From: an uncultured Thiotrichaceae bacterium
Lineage (GTDB): Bacteria; Pseudomonadota; Gammaproteobacteria; Thiotrichales; Thiotrichaceae
Reading direction: 5' to 3'
Assembly: GCA_938038645.1 (NCBI GenBank)
Contig: CALHTA010000253.1
Coordinates: 1-8,218 of the forward strand
Length of the DNA: 8,218 nucleotides
The position numbers and the translations under genes are program-made. A model generated the notes under the pieces. The model had not been told where the DNA came from. It did no database searches and was given only the letters and a program-made list of their open reading frames with translations. Below, in pieces: positions 7,021 to 8,218 of this stretch (position 1 is its first letter; every line of letters starts with the position of its first letter).

Positions 7021-8218
7021 GAGGCACCTCCCTGAAGGCGACTTTCACGTCGTTTAACATTCGCACGAACCACCACGTAATCAATCATTGGCGCGAAGAT
7101 ATTTGAGAACAAGATAGCCAACATGATTCCCTCTGGGAAAGCGGGATTAACCACACGAATCAGCACGGTCATGAAGCCGATCAAACAACCATAATAGAAG
7201 CGGCCAGTATTCGTCATCGAGGCCGTAACTGGGTCCGTCGCCATAAACAGCATACCGAACGCAAATCCACCAACCACTAAGTGCCACCACCATGTCATAC
7301 CGAACATTGGATTCGTGTCGCTGCCGATTAGGTTAAACAGCGTAGCCGTTGCCATCATACCAAAGAACACTCCCAGCACGATGCGCCAAGAAGCAATTCT
7401 CGTTGCAAGCAGCACACCACCACCAATAAAGATCGCAAGCGTTGAAGTCTCACCAATGGAACCCGGCACCATACCAATGAATGCTTCCCACCATGTATAT
7501 TGCTCACGAACCGCATCCATACCGTTTGCAGCTGCAATACCTAGCGCTGTTGCGCCGGTGTAACCATCAACCGCTGTCCAAACGGCATCACCTGACATAG
7601 AAGCAGGGTAAGCGAAGTACAAGAAAGCACGTCCAACTAAGGCAGGGTTTAGGAAGTTCTTACCCGTTCCACCGAATACTTCTTTACCGATTACCACACC
7701 GAAGATGATACCAGCACCCACCATCCATAAAGGAATATCGGGCGGTAGTGTCAGTGAATAAAGGATAGAGGTAACAAAGAAACCTTCGTTTACTTCATGA
7801 CCACGCACTAAAGAGAAGGTCGCTTCCGCAATACCACCGACAATAAATGTCGTCATATAAATTGGAATGAAATAGGTCATTCCGTGGAAGAAGTTTGCGA
7901 AGAAACTACCCGGATCATAACCAATTCCAGTTAGGAAAAAGCCACGAAGCCCTTCAATTTCCGCGATACCCAAGCTCTGCATCGCTTGGTTCGCTTGATA
8001 ACCCGTATTAAAACAGGCCATAAACATCATCGGGAAGGTACACATCCACACATAGCCCATGACCCGCTTAAGGTCTAACGCATCACGTACGTGTGGTCCA
8101 CCCACTGTTTTATTTGGTGGGCTGTAGAACAGTGTGTCTACCATTTCATAAAGCACATAAAAGCGCTCGAACTTACCGCCTTTCGTAAATAACGGCTCTG
8201 CTTCGTCTAACTTGCGGC
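7017..8218 (-). CDS. nqrB: Na+-NQR subunit B, covalent FMN and quinone-site subunit, 5' end beyond the window
   Basis: Largest membrane subunit of Na+-NQR, forming much of the Na+ channel and the quinone site, with covalent FMN and riboflavin. The frame runs off the window edge. The first readable residues ([20 protein letters not shown]) align with the start of the V. cholerae protein, so only a handful of residues are missing. An internal GTG at 8156 is therefore not the true start. The part seen has 399 residues with many hydrophobic helices. The FMN attachment motif is DGYTGAT, with the acceptor Thr at 7550-7548. Other conserved stretches are [44 protein letters not shown] and [12 protein letters not shown]. 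The C-terminal codons carry the nqrC ribosome binding site, and the stop overlaps the nqrC start by 4 bases. nqrA should lie just upstream. Confidence 0.97.
   Translation of the reverse strand, partial: RKLDEAEPLFTKGGKFERFYVLYEMVDTLFYSPPNKTVGGPHVRDALDLKRVMGYVWMCTFPMMFMACFNTGYQANQAMQSLGIAEIEGLRGFFLTGIGYDPGSFFANFFHGMTYFIPIYMTTFIVGGIAEATFSLVRGHEVNEGFFVTSILYSLTLPPDIPLWMVGAGIIFGVVIGKEVFGGTGKNFLNPALVGRAFLYFAYPASMSGDAVWTAVDGYTGATALGIAAANGMDAVREQYTWWEAFIGMVPGSIGETSTLAIFIGGGVLLATRIASWRIVLGVFFGMMATATLFNLIGSDTNPMFGMTWWWHLVVGGFAFGMLFMATDPVTASMTNTGRFYYGCLIGFMTVLIRVVNPAFPEGIMLAILFSNIFAPMIDYVVVRANVKRRESRLQGGAS

Noticed and set aside
6758..7057. Plus-strand 99-codon open frame opposite nqrC
   Set aside because: Antisense shadow of the nqrC N-terminal half, with no independent support.
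8154..8156. GTG at 8156 as the start of nqrB
   Set aside because: The frame stays open to the window edge, and the upstream residues match the NqrB N-terminus, so the gene is truncated by the window rather than starting there.

Overview
The window reads as ordinary chromosome from a gammaproteobacterium, probably marine or salt-adapted. The base composition is moderate, somewhat AT-rich by eye. It carries a sodium-pumping NADH:quinone oxidoreductase (Na+-NQR), and its proteins resemble the Vibrio and Escherichia versions residue by residue. A halophile of the Kangiella type would fit, but the genus is a guess. Every supported gene lies on the minus strand, so transcription runs from high to low coordinates. 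I see no mobile element, CRISPR array, tRNA, rRNA or phage gene.

Right half (8218 to about 3650): the nqr operon, in the order nqrB (5' end cut by the window edge), nqrC, nqrD, nqrE, nqrF. nqrA should lie just outside. The genes are packed with 4-base or 1-base overlaps or gaps of 1 to 12 bases. Together they encode the membrane complex that oxidises NADH on NqrF (FAD and 2Fe-2S), passes electrons through the NqrD/NqrE iron-sulfur site and the covalent FMNs of NqrC and NqrB, and reduces ubiquinone while exporting Na+. All cofactor-attachment residues I know to look for are present. A strong rho-independent terminator follows nqrF. The maturation genes apbE and nqrM, which often follow nqrF, are not there.

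Junction (about 3528 to 3720): an intergenic stretch of 193 bases holding the nqr terminator and then a plausible promoter with a perfect TATAAT for the next operon.

Left half (3527 to 1): ybeZ (PhoH-like ATPase), ybeY (rRNA maturation endonuclease), ybeX (CorC-like CBS protein) and lnt (apolipoprotein N-acyltransferase, 3' end cut by the window edge). This is the conserved ybeZ-ybeY-ybeX-lnt cluster known from E. coli, and it links ribosome RNA processing with an envelope lipoprotein enzyme. Here it starts directly behind the nqr terminator, with no miaB in front.

I found no previously undescribed system. The observations below are modest: Shine-Dalgarno sequences embedded in C-terminal Gly-Gly codons, the missing maturation genes, a TTG start for ybeZ, and a histidine-containing tail on NqrD.
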